A stretch of DNA of 10,196 nucleotides, taken from positions 1 through 10,196 of the forward strand of contig CAAAJI010001321.1 of NCBI GenBank assembly GCA_900642245.1. The letters are read 5' to 3'. Below the pieces are notes generated by a model that had not been told where the DNA came from, made no database searches, and worked only from the letters and a program-made list of their open reading frames with translations. This stretch comes from Fragilaria radians (lineage: Eukaryota > Bacillariophyta > Fragilariophyceae > Fragilariales > Fragilariaceae). This document shows positions 1-7,120 of the stretch, in pieces. The translations under genes and the position numbers were made by a program. Numbering within the stretch: the stretch's first letter is position 1; every line of letters starts with the position of its first letter.

Positions 1-450
1 AATGTCATACCTTAAAGTATAGACAAAAAAGAAATATTTTAATTTATAAACGTTATGTGAAAGGAACAATATCCAGTCTGATATTAATAGATTAGACTAA
101 CAGGTGTATTTGTGTACCAGTGTTGGAGACGTCCATGACTGTTAGTACAAGTGAATGTCAAGAATCTACATATTCTATGTGTTTACACATCTGGCTTTGG
201 GTAGTGAAGACATTAAGTTCCCACTTTCATTTAAAGTAAAGGAGTACAGCTAATCAAAACTAAAGATAGTTTTAAGTAGGATATTGAGTGAATGAGCGCA
301 TATCCTAATCAAGGTTCACCCGGAAGTGAACACATGTCCCAAAAGGAGTGATGTAACACCTTCACAAAAGGGTGATATGGCACAAATCAGAGTGACGTTC
401 ACAAGAAGGCAAAAGTAGATAAAATAGATCATAATTTCACTTTGTGTATC
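1..450. other. Gene-free stretch beside Copia remnant A
   Basis: I see no supportable gene on either strand; every frame is broken often. On the minus strand this would be where the integrase of Copia remnant A should continue, but I could not recognise integrase core motifs, so the element appears truncated or too decayed here. There are loose short repeats around 336-400 (CAAAAG followed by GTGAT-like words), too imperfect to call a tandem array. Confidence 0.5.
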
Positions 451-561
451 TCAGCATAGAGCACAATCTTCACAAGCCTTGAGCTCACCTTTCAACCTCA
501 AACCATGAATTGTTGCAGTTTTCTTCAAACTATGAAATCTGCATCGCCCAATCATTTCATG
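451..561 (-). pseudogene. Copia pre-integrase zinc-binding segment (degenerate)
   Basis: The minus-strand frame starting at the His codon 559-561 reads HEMIGRCRFHSLKK, and ends with ACEDC, followed by a TGA at 451-453. This matches the GAG_pre-integrase region of Copia polyproteins, which has an H-x4-H pair followed by C-x2-C. The first His and both Cys are present (Cys codons at 472-474 and 463-465), but the second His is replaced by Arg (codon 544-546). The stop follows almost directly, so the integrase core is cut off. The segment lies in a different frame from part of the protease, which shows it is no longer translated as one protein. Confidence 0.65.
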
Positions 562-666
562 AACCTTGATATTATCAATGGTGTTGACCGAATCCAACTT
601 GCCTTGAGCAACAAAAGCAATAGATGACTTACGGATATAGTTCCACTTAAAGTGTTGATAGCTCTG

Positions 667-979
667 TCAAGGGTGATAGAAGCAGACCCCTTTGATAAAT
701 GTCTCTTTACTGCTTAGATTAAAACCATTTGTTTTGGCCTTGTTAGTGCTGAAAAGATTAGCACACAAATTAGGAACGTATTTAATTGCATTGATGGTGA
801 TATCCAAAGTAGAACCATTAAGTTGAAGGACCCAACACTTAAGGCTTCTAATCTTTGTTGCCATAATGCTAATGTCATTACCAATTGTAATTGTTTTAGC
901 AATGTCTTTTACACTAAATGCCTTTAATCAACTTACAATGATATCCATATGCTCCACTTTTGCAGATCCAAATATAATC
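667..979 (-). pseudogene. Copia aspartic protease segment, catalytic Asp lost
   Basis: Read on the minus strand, the frame covering 914-979 contains WICKSGAYGYHCK. This aligns with the Copia protease active-site motif, normally W-x-x-D-S-G-A-S/C-x-H. The catalytic Asp is a Lys here (AAA at 959-961), so this copy could not be an active protease. A stop at 914-916 and a frame change follow, then the typical later protease segment (667-864): STLDITINAIKYVPNLCANL with NGF downstream, matching the usual 'YVPxLxxNLFS...NGF' signature. The segment is a shifted, broken relic, reliable as a Copia hallmark but not as a functional enzyme. Confidence 0.65.
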
Positions 980-1085
980 ACTTATAGTTCTATTATTCAA
1001 AGTAGTAGTACAACCAACATCTTGTGACTTGCAGTTTTGCCGGTTACCATTACCATTATCATTACTGGGATCATAGCTGGACTTG

Positions 1086-1468
1086 CTACAATACGAACAC
1101 AGAAACAGGCGAATATTTGTTCCTGAGCCTCTCCCAATCACTAGCTGCATTGCCATCTGGATGATCCTTGGTCTTGCAGCCTTTAACTATGTTAAAAGCA
1201 GTTTTACCGCTACTTGTCTTCGTGTCTCTCAAAAGAATGAATTGAGTAAACACAATCTCATTCAACTCAATGATTCTAGACTTCTCCTTTTCAATATCAG
1301 ATATTATATCTAATTCTTCATCAAGCCTTGGAATTGACAACTTTCCTAGAGACCACAACTCCTAGAAACAATATCTGCTAGTATAGAAAGAAACTTCTCT
1401 CTCCAAATAGGTTACTCATCAGCCCTTCAGCAGTAGGGGATTACACTACTTGCAATCAAACCAGTCAT
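1086..1468 (-). pseudogene. Copia gag fragment (remnant A)
   Basis: This is the nucleocapsid/gag part of the retrotransposon, reading leftwards. A start codon at 1466-1468 begins MTGLI, the typical start of this gag type, but a stop follows after about 13 codons. After a frameshift, a 90-residue open segment (1086-1358) carries the conserved gag core. Recognisable words are RLDEELDIISDIEK, SGKTAFNIVKGCKTKDHPDG and WERLRNKYSP. The same core is found in remnant B with about 9 mismatches over about 188 bp (1161-1340 region, counted by eye). The C-terminal half of gag, present in B as a VKLKKQ...KKGQDPETWI stretch, is absent here. Confidence 0.7.
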
Positions 1469-1542
1469 TTTCGACCTAAAGTATGAGAGCCAATAAATCC
1501 AGGATTAACTTGATAACACGTAGTCTCAAATAGATGTTTACT

Positions 1543-1551
1543 AGATACCCA
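1543..1551 (-). promoter_or_regulatory. Primer-binding-site-like motif of remnant A
   Basis: The minus strand reads TGGGTATCTAG directly after the inferred LTR end. Copia elements commonly prime from initiator Met-tRNA at TGGTATCAGAGC; this resembles it with one extra G and drift. The same nine bases occur at the matching place in remnant B (8388-8396). A second similar word, TGTTATCAAG, lies 26 bp further into the element (1509-1518), so the true site in A is not certain. Confidence 0.4.
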
Positions 1552-1736
1552 TGTGTAAATGTGTTGAGATATGGTCTAGAAGTTGATTATACAGAAAGAT
1601 GAAGAAGAAGTTTCAAAAGGAATTCCACTTCATCAATGTGATAACCTAGATTAAACTGAACTAAAGGTTTCACCGTACCATTGAATTGATTGACCTCATG
1701 ATAATATTCAATATCCCTAATGTATAAGCCATAACA
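1552..1736 (-). repeat. Probable 5' LTR of Copia remnant A
   Basis: About 185 bp immediately upstream of the primer-site-like motif. On the minus strand it starts TGTTATGG and ends TTACACA, so it has the TG...CA ends expected of an LTR. It aligns along its length with 8397-8572, which starts TGTTTAGG. Shared words include GGATATTGAA, ACGGTGAAACCTTTA and CTTCTTCAT. The boundaries are inferred from where similarity to B ends and from the position of the primer-site motif. No second LTR was found to confirm them. Confidence 0.5.
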
Positions 1737-2140
1737 AATGTATATACTCAACTTTCTGATGCAAACTATGCTAATCATTACCTAGCATTACTCTTTTCAT
1801 ATTGTTGGCTTAAAAAGCTGTATATTAATGCCGCTTCATGTTGAAGCTAAGCGTAAAGCGGATGCTGTTGCTAATTGTTGTATCTCTGTTTTGATGGAGT
1901 CTCTGAGCTCACATAATTGACTTGACGATTGCTCAAAATGTAGTTTGTTTCCAAAGCGCCATGGGGATACTTACTTCCAAGTGACACTTGGGGTGTAAAT
2001 CTATCGTATGTTGTCGATACTGCAAGTCATGATGATAATAAGTTGCTGATTCCTTAGATGATTGATCTAAATTAAGAATCCTATTTAAATTTAAGCAACA
2101 AAAGAAGCAAAAGTTCTGATTAAAGAAACGACATCTACAA
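1737..2140. other. Gene-poor stretch
   Basis: No recognisable gene. A minus-strand open frame (1933-2160) is Cys/Phe-rich at its start and low in information, so it is probably chance. Plus-strand sequence around 1830-1915 has a short open run (EAKRKADAVANCC) without a usable context. The stretch 2065-2100 is very AT-rich, with an ATTTAAAT core. Confidence 0.45.
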
Positions 2141-2398
2141 ATGAAGCAAATAGAAAGCATTTTTAATGCTCATGCTTCTAAGAAAATTGAAAGTATCCAG
2201 TCAGGAAGGGATATCGTGCTTGACCAAGTTAGCGTTGCTTTATTCAGTGAAACAGTGTTCCTGAACCTACCACTTTCATTGAAGCGTGAAATTGCAAGGG
2301 TCAACTATGTCCCGTACCTCTACTCAACATCACACCTTAGGGACCATATCTGGGTTCCTTCTGTGGTCTTTCTACTACCGGTTGTCATCCTCACTTGA
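2141..2398 (+). other. Unidentified 85-codon reading frame, possibly a gene relic
   Basis: I do not recognise this with confidence. The frame encodes 85 residues: a charged, helix-prone first half (KKIESIQSGRD), then LNLPLSLKREIARVNYVPYL, then a hydrophobic end (PSVVFLLPVVILT). The phrase 'LP-x-SLKREIA' resembles the C-linker helix before a cyclic-nucleotide-binding domain in ion channels, where LP-x-x-L-[KR]-x-E/D-I is common. However, no transmembrane pore or binding-domain motif is visible on either side. The hydrophobic end may result from a frameshift, because the next frame runs on past 2340. It could be a relic exon or a chance ORF. Confidence 0.2.
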
Positions 2399-3599
2399 GT
2401 AGCCACCAAGTCCATGAATCATGCTTTACAATGCTCCACTATCTTCAATCCAAATATTATCCAAAACATTGGATGTTAAAAACAAGCAAAATAAACAAGT
2501 TCATTGTTTTTGCCTAACTTCTGACAATACTTACAGAAGATGGACCAGCATAACTCTGCTTTCTTGATCACTGCTGAGCTAGCATTGCCTTATTTTACTT
2601 CCAAGTTTCACATAATTACACCTTCTTTGAATTCGGATATCGGAAGATAATTATAGTTGTGGAAAAGGAAAGATGCTGAAACATGTGCTGGAGCAGCTAT
2701 TATCATTCATTTACATCCAGAATGCAAAGTTCTATCATTATGGAAAAATGATGTGTCTCTTCATTCATTCGACAATTTATTTTTATGCTTGAGAAATGTA
2801 GCTGGGTCATATTTCTTCTATTGTATTTTGCAAGAAGTTTTACAGCTTCATAACTCATGACACGGTGACGTGTGACAAGACCAAATTTGATGCGTGGTAT
2901 CTCATCATTTAGATGGCACATCACTTTCTTACAGGCAAAATGTCTGATCTGATGACCCTATCTCGAATAATTTAGTGATTGACTTTTTTCAATACGACGT
3001 ACCCCGACTCTATAATCCGTATATATCGTTTCCTCTATGTAACTGTAGTAATACAGGATTTAAATACAGAAAGGCGTTTTTGTCCGGTGAGACATCTGAG
3101 CGAAGTATCTTGAATGACATGTGCTGAAAAAAAACACTCCAGTGCAACTTGCAGCATATGATTCTACGCTGCAAAGTTCATTTGAATGCAGCAAACAAAT
3201 CTTGGAAATATATATCATTAATGGAGATGATGCTTCATAATGGCACCTATGTTTATTCTTAGTGCTACATTTGAAAAGGCTTACACAGGTATTAGAATTA
3301 GTTTAGTCACACATTAGATAGAAAGCAAGCACAATATTAAAAAGGAGTATTGTTTAATTTAACTGTCATTGTAACTTATCTTCTAGAATACTCATTGTAA
3401 TTGGAATGGTGACCCAATAGATATACATACCTTCGGAGTATCGTACTTTATATTTGACAGCGAGAAAACCATACAACAACATGGCAAGTATCTTCCCTGA
3501 TAGTTAAATCTATTGGATCCAACAAAAATTCTCCCCCCATTCAATCTCCTACAATTTTTAATATTTATACGTACTAAGAAAGCTAGCCCATGTACAAGG
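2399..3599. other. Long gene-poor stretch
   Basis: About 1.2 kb with only short open frames on both strands and no motif I can name. The plus frame at 2657-2860 and the minus frames at 2703-2924 and 3392-3640 look like chance: they are rich in His, Cys and hydrophobic residues and have no domain pattern. A plus-strand open run of about 50 codons near 2975-3125 has no start codon and no recognisable family. No tRNA, tandem array or LTR was seen. Confidence 0.45.
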
Positions 3600-3731
3600 A
3601 CCATCAATGCAATGCCTCTGACTTCGTCAGAAGAATTCACACTATCAGCACACGATTATCTTGCTGACATACTCACGAAGCGGTTTCTATATTCATGTGT
3701 TACTTATTATCCAAGATGGCAATTGGTTTGA
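3600..3731 (+). pseudogene. Possible tail of a Copia RNase H domain
   Basis: The plus-strand frame contains FTLSAHDYLADILTKRFLYS and then V..YYPRW before a stop at 3729-3731. Copia polyproteins end in an RNase H domain whose last recognisable motif is (L/P)ADI(L/F)TK followed by a short aromatic-rich tail; algal versions often have K[HR][WF]xY there. ADILTK is encoded at 3663-3680. Upstream RNase H motifs and reverse transcriptase are not recognisable, so only the last about 40 codons support the call. If right, it is a third Copia relic, on the opposite strand to A and B and ending about 475 bp before the caspase-like gene. A single short motif can arise by chance. Confidence 0.3.
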
Positions 3732-3884
3732 ACAATCCTTGATCGTCAAGAAATGCCAGAGTGTCACTAAATGACGCTTGACCTTAAAAGTGTAGTGTTT
3801 TTCGTTCGAAATGCGGGGACGCGTATCCAAAAAAATAATTATTCTAATTATTTGTTTATTTAGAAAAGGATTTCTTCATCCTTT

Positions 3885-4024
3885 AAACACGTGCGAATCA
3901 ATATCTCTTAATTGGCGGCCAACTTTGCACAAGGTTCTACAAGCCTAAATTTTTACCTTGAGATAGAGACAAGTATTACAAATTTTACAACAACAAAATT
4001 AAATTCACAACGTCTCAAACAACG
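3885..4024 (+). promoter_or_regulatory. Probable promoter/5'-UTR region of the caspase-like gene
   Basis: Candidate elements upstream of the coding start are a CACGTG E-box (3888-3893) and an inverted CCAAT box (ATTGG, 3911-3915) inside a short palindrome TTGGC-G-GCCAA (3912-3922). An A/C-rich leader-like tract follows (about 3974-4020), typical of a eukaryotic 5' UTR. No clear TATA box stands out at a sensible spacing. All of these words are short and can occur by chance. Confidence 0.2.
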
Positions 4025-4161
4025 GTAAGTGTTCCTGTGATGTGACTGACCTATGATTTATTGGAATAAGTTGGATCATGTTGGACCACATACTTGTTCC
4101 ATGTTTATCTATCCTACTTTTTGACAACATACCCTAAACTTGTCTTCGTCCGTGGAATAAG
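4025..4161 (+). other. Possible 5'-UTR intron
   Basis: A consensus donor GTAAGT begins at 4025 after AACG. A candidate acceptor AATAAG ends at 4161, giving an intron of 137 bp. CTGAC (4043-4047) and CCTAAAC (4134-4140) are branch-point-like. An alternative acceptor is the AG at 4188-4189. Removing it would leave the start codon at 4206 untouched. An in-frame TAA at 4185-4187 means that coding cannot extend upstream unless the 4189 acceptor is used. Confidence 0.3.
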
Positions 4162-4205
4162 GTTCATCTTTGAATTACAATATCTAAAGATTCTCTTATT
4201 CACCA

Positions 4206-5930
4206 ATGACAATATCCGCAACGCAAACAATAACGAGACCTGAATCCACCCTTGTATTTATTGTTGGCCATTGCGCTGAATATGAAAAGGGAAGGACAGA
4301 ATTAGGTGACAGACTCTTGTATGATTGCTTTTGCAATCTCTATGGTGCTCGGCAGGTCGTATTCCTTCAAGATGAAGAATGCACCCGTAAAAACTGCCAG
4401 CAGCAGCTCCAGAAATTTTTGATAGTCACATCACGTAGTAGTGATACTTTCGTCTTTTACTATGGTGGTCATGGTACCAAGACAGGATTCGAAACAATTG
4501 GAGGGAAATGGCTGTATCGAGATGTTGTTCAAACGATTCAACAATATTTTCGTGGAAATCAAGTTTGGTGTTTAATTGATTGTTGCTACTCAGGCTGTTT
4601 CGTACATCCATTACAATCCAGAGAATACAACGACACCAAATCATGGCTATGTCTCATGTCCACCGAAGAATCCGTGACGGCAGGTGAAGAATGGTGTATA
4701 ACGGCAACTTTTTCAAACGCCATGAAAAAACGATATCCAAATCCCAATCCTACTAAGGAAAAGACAGCTCCACTTCTCATTCAAGACGTTGTGGAGTTGA
4801 TGGAAGAGCATAATGCAATACTGAAAAATGAATGGTTACAGGCGTCCTTGATTGGGACTGATATTGATCCATTAGCACCTTTTCCATTTGTTATTTCCTC
4901 TTACGCGATGACTAATACCATTTCCACACAAAAAATGTCATCTTCGTTGTTGACTAAAACAAAAGGTTTACTTAAACATTTTCCAAACAACTTAGGTATA
5001 GAAAATTCACCAATCAAAAACAATTACAACTCAGCTGAACATGATGTGAAGCAAGGAAAGCATTGGGAGGATCCTGTTGTTGATTCACGTTTATGGAAAC
5101 GTCAAGTGGCATTCCAAAAGGGGACTCCAGTATACTGCAAATGGAAAGGTGGTATCATACCTCAGTTAGGATACTTATTTCCACTCTACTATCCTGCGAC
5201 ATTACTTTCAGATTGGACTTCTATGGATGGAACTTTCAATACGACCATCAAGATAGAGTTCAATTATCGGAATGCCCAATGGAATGCTGTTGTTGACTTT
5301 CGTGCACACGTAGTTCCTGTCTCTTATGTTTGGATGGTTATGGAGGATTACTTACAAGCTCACCGAAAATTAGCTCAAAAGGGACGATATTTAGATGCTT
5401 CCATCCCCCCGGGGACTAAAGTTCGGGCTCTTTATCACGATGATAATGTTGTGTATACTGGTAGAGTCCTGCATAATCATGAAATTCCTTGGCATAAAGT
5501 TCATGTTCACAAGTACTACAATGGTATTCCAGGTCCCTACCTTTGGTTAGAATGGGAGAACGAAGGTGGTAATTGGGATATTATTCCCAAACATCATTGC
5601 AGGATAATAAATCAACAAGAGCCATCATCCTCCCCAACAGTCTTGGAGTTGCGTCAACAAAGATTCAACTTTGTTGTAGGTGTATCTCCTTGTCAAGCCA
5701 TTCTTTCTCAAATGAAATCCATGGGCAAGTCATTACGACTTGAAGGTCCCAAGGCCGTTACATTTTTATGGGATGGTTACTGGTATCGAGGTTACACTTG
5801 TCAAGAAATGCCGTCCAGCAAAACTCTACTTGAACATCTACAATTTCAAGATTGTGCAGGCGCCTACTACTATGTGTATTGGGTGAAGAAAGGCACACGT
5901 ATCCTTTTACCAGAAAGACTTATCCGGTGA
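4206..5930 (+). CDS. Caspase-like (C14-type) cysteine peptidase with C-terminal Tudor/Agenet-like repeats
   Basis: An intact 574-residue protein and the only convincing complete gene here. Residues about 14-225 form a caspase-like fold. The strand TLVFIVGHC opens it, FVFYYGGHG carries the likely catalytic His89, and CLIDCCYSGCF carries the likely catalytic Cys127 in the D-x-C-x-S-G motif. LMSTEESVTAGEEW (about 150-163) matches the conserved strand after the catalytic Cys. Residues about 231-300 are a Ser/Asn/Lys-rich linker. Three beta-rich segments follow, each with aromatic W/Y positions: about 306-371 (GTPVYCKWKGG), 401-468 (GTKVRALYHDDNVVYTGRV) and 516-573 (AVTFLWDGYWYRGY). These look like Tudor/Agenet-type barrels, which commonly bind methylated peptides. 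There is no signal peptide or membrane segment, so it is probably cytosolic or nuclear. The start is the first ATG after an in-frame TAA at 4185-4187. Peptidase family is fairly certain; substrate and barrel identity are inferred. It is not a classic metacaspase, as its motif is DCCYSG rather than DSCHSG. Confidence 0.9.
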   Translation: MTISATQTITRPESTLVFIVGHCAEYEKGRTELGDRLLYDCFCNLYGARQVVFLQDEECTRKNCQQQLQKFLIVTSRSSDTFVFYYGGHGTKTGFETIGGKWLYRDVVQTIQQYFRGNQVWCLIDCCYSGCFVHPLQSREYNDTKSWLCLMSTEESVTAGEEWCITATFSNAMKKRYPNPNPTKEKTAPLLIQDVVELMEEHNAILKNEWLQASLIGTDIDPLAPFPFVISSYAMTNTISTQKMSSSLLTKTKGLLKHFPNNLGIENSPIKNNYNSAEHDVKQGKHWEDPVVDSRLWKRQVAFQKGTPVYCKWKGGIIPQLGYLFPLYYPATLLSDWTSMDGTFNTTIKIEFNYRNAQWNAVVDFRAHVVPVSYVWMVMEDYLQAHRKLAQKGRYLDASIPPGTKVRALYHDDNVVYTGRVLHNHEIPWHKVHVHKYYNGIPGPYLWLEWENEGGNWDIIPKHHCRIINQQEPSSSPTVLELRQQRFNFVVGVSPCQAILSQMKSMGKSLRLEGPKAVTFLWDGYWYRGYTCQEMPSSKTLLEHLQFQDCAGAYYYVYWVKKGTRILLPERLIR

Positions 5931-6874
5931 ACGTTGACCTAGTGCCGTTTGTGATCACCCTCCTTAGTGTTCCTACCTAACTTGATTTCTAGGGATGGAT
6001 CTTACAACAATTTAAATGAATTGCATACTATATAGGACTTACATGCTTAGCACCTTTTCTGACAAAGGTTTATAAACATTGATTCTACGATTCCAACATA
6101 GAAGTGGGCCTAAAGCAGATTTTCTGAGAAATGTGCAGGTGCATTGAGAGAAAGTATGGAGGATCCAACAAATCCACAGCAATGACCCTACATAAGACGA
6201 TTCGGGTGACTGTCAACAAAGACATGAAGGAAAGAATTCATGTATATAGGAACGTCACAAATTTCGAAATTTGCTGATTACAATAAAAATTGTAGCCTTA
6301 AGTGGCATGGCAGTACGCTCACATATTCTTGTTCCTTGAATGGATAAATATAAGGCTGCTAGGTCTTACTTTACCTTAAACCCAAACAACGATTGGCAAA
6401 AACAATGAGTTGAAACTTTTCCAAGGAGAAAGTTTCGCAAATATATCCAGTCACAAACGGCGTTACAAGTGGCTTACAATTTTATACGAGGCAAAAAATC
6501 AGGTAGGACCAGGCATATCTTTTCAAAAAACAACATGCCACCAAAATGAGATACAATCTACCAAGGCTTAACAGACGTGTACTTTATGATAAAAATAATA
6601 TTTTCTGAGTGCATATTGTGATAGTATCCTTTAATAGTCAGCAGAAAGAATGGTTTTCATACCGTATTGAAATATAATATTAGAAACATCCAAAACCTCT
6701 CACTGTTGCTTTTGCTCTCACACATAATCAGTAATTCAATCAATCTCACTTGCTTTCTTTCATCTTGCAAATTGGATTAGTCTTGACGTATCTATTGTGG
6801 GAAGAACATGATGAACGTATTCTTGACGAATTGTTATCAATCATCAGTCTATTCTCCTGAAAAAGAAAGCTTGA
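5931..6874. other. 3' flank of the caspase-like gene, gene-poor
   Basis: No gene is supported. The first few hundred bases probably include the 3' UTR. The first good AATAAA is at 6282-6287, about 350 bp after the stop, so the real poly(A) site may use a different signal. A perfect 16-bp palindrome lies at 6258-6273. A 41-codon open run without ATG (6735-6860, including LLWEEHDERILDELL) ends at TGA and might be an exon of a decayed gene, but I cannot name it. Confidence 0.45.
6258..6273. repeat. Perfect 16-bp palindrome
   Basis: CAAATTTCGAAATTTG reads identically on both strands. It lies about 330 bp after the stop codon of the caspase-like gene and just before AATAAA (6282-6287). It could be a protein-binding site, or simply a chance product of AT-rich sequence. 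Confidence 0.5.
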
Positions 6875-7120
6875 AAGTCACCGATTCAAAAAAGGTGCTG
6901 CGTTGAACGTGTAATGTTATTTGTGGATACGCAATCCCACGTACTGTCTAAATATTACGATAAAGGAGAAGTCAGTTCAACGGAACTCTATAACAAAAAT
7001 TCGCTTCACAACTCCAATCCCACTATTTTCGATTTCGCAAAATTTCTCGAATCACTGGGATTGAAATCATGGCAAGAGAAGTTTTGCATACGATACATGA
7101 ATTATATGTTTTTCCATTGA
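6875..7120 (+). CDS. Small unidentified open frame, possible terminal exon
   Basis: The frame is open from 6875 (just after a stop at 6872-6874) to the stop at 7118-7120, with the first ATG at 6914 (68 residues). I do not recognise it. Its composition is protein-like, being polar and charged, with a segment FAKFLESLGLKSWQEKF (about residues 41-57 from that Met). This faintly resembles the first helices of a SAM domain (W/F-L-x-x-L-G-L-x-x-Y/W-x-x-x-F), but the rest of such a domain is missing. AATAAA occurs at 7137-7142, only 17 bp after the stop, which would suit a real 3' end. It could be a short gene, the last exon of a gene to the left, or chance. Confidence 0.25.
   Translation, partial: KSPIQKRCCVERVMLFVDTQSHVLSKYYDKGEVSSTELYNKNSLHNSNPTIFDFAKFLESLGLKSWQEKFCIRYMNYMFFH

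Larger units (their letters stand above)
451..1736 (-). mobile_element. Copia remnant A (LTR, gag, protease, pre-integrase)
   Basis: This is a decayed Ty1/copia LTR retrotransposon read on the minus strand. In element order it contains a probable LTR (1552-1736), a primer-binding-site-like motif (1543-1551), a gag start codon at 1466-1468, the gag core (about 1086-1340), a protease segment (about 667-979) and the zinc-binding segment that precedes integrase (451-561). Frames change between these parts and stops interrupt them, so no functional polyprotein is encoded. The central gag and most of the zinc-knuckle region seem deleted: gag stops shortly after a WERLRNKYSPV-like motif near 1100, and the next recognisable sequence is the linker before the protease. 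No reverse transcriptase and no 3' LTR are visible. It is the same family and orientation as remnant B at 7430-8572. Assignment to Copia is firm from the order and motifs; exact ends are inferred. Confidence 0.8.

Noticed and set aside
336..400. Short repeated words (CAAAAG...GTGAT) suggesting a tandem repeat
   Set aside because: Units are imperfect and spacing is uneven (about 25 then 18 bp), so it is not a convincing array.
1083..1313. Plus-strand frame opposite gag of remnant A, and the similar one at 8152-8388
   Set aside because: Both are antisense shadows of the conserved gag block, which explains why they look alike.
1587..1778. Minus-strand 63-codon frame
   Set aside because: It lies in and across the inferred LTR of remnant A and does not look like a protein.
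3772..3777. TGACGC, a word like the CO2/cAMP-response elements described for diatoms
   Set aside because: Six bases about 430 bp from the start codon, without a second copy nearby, is too little evidence.
4426..4780. Minus-strand open frames opposite the peptidase gene (4426-4644, 4586-4780)
   Set aside because: They are antisense shadows of the strong plus-strand frame and have no domain-like pattern.
5093..5296. Plus-strand 67-codon frame inside the peptidase gene
   Set aside because: It is an out-of-frame shadow of the intact coding sequence.
4206..5930. Calling the gene a metacaspase or a legumain
   Set aside because: The DCCYSG motif and lack of the usual DSCHSG and calcium-site pattern argue against a standard metacaspase, and the order and spacing of His and Cys fit C14 caspase-like better than C13 legumain.
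7015..7063. Inverted repeat CAATCCCA...TGGGATTG
   Set aside because: Only 8-bp arms with a 33-nt loop; likely chance.
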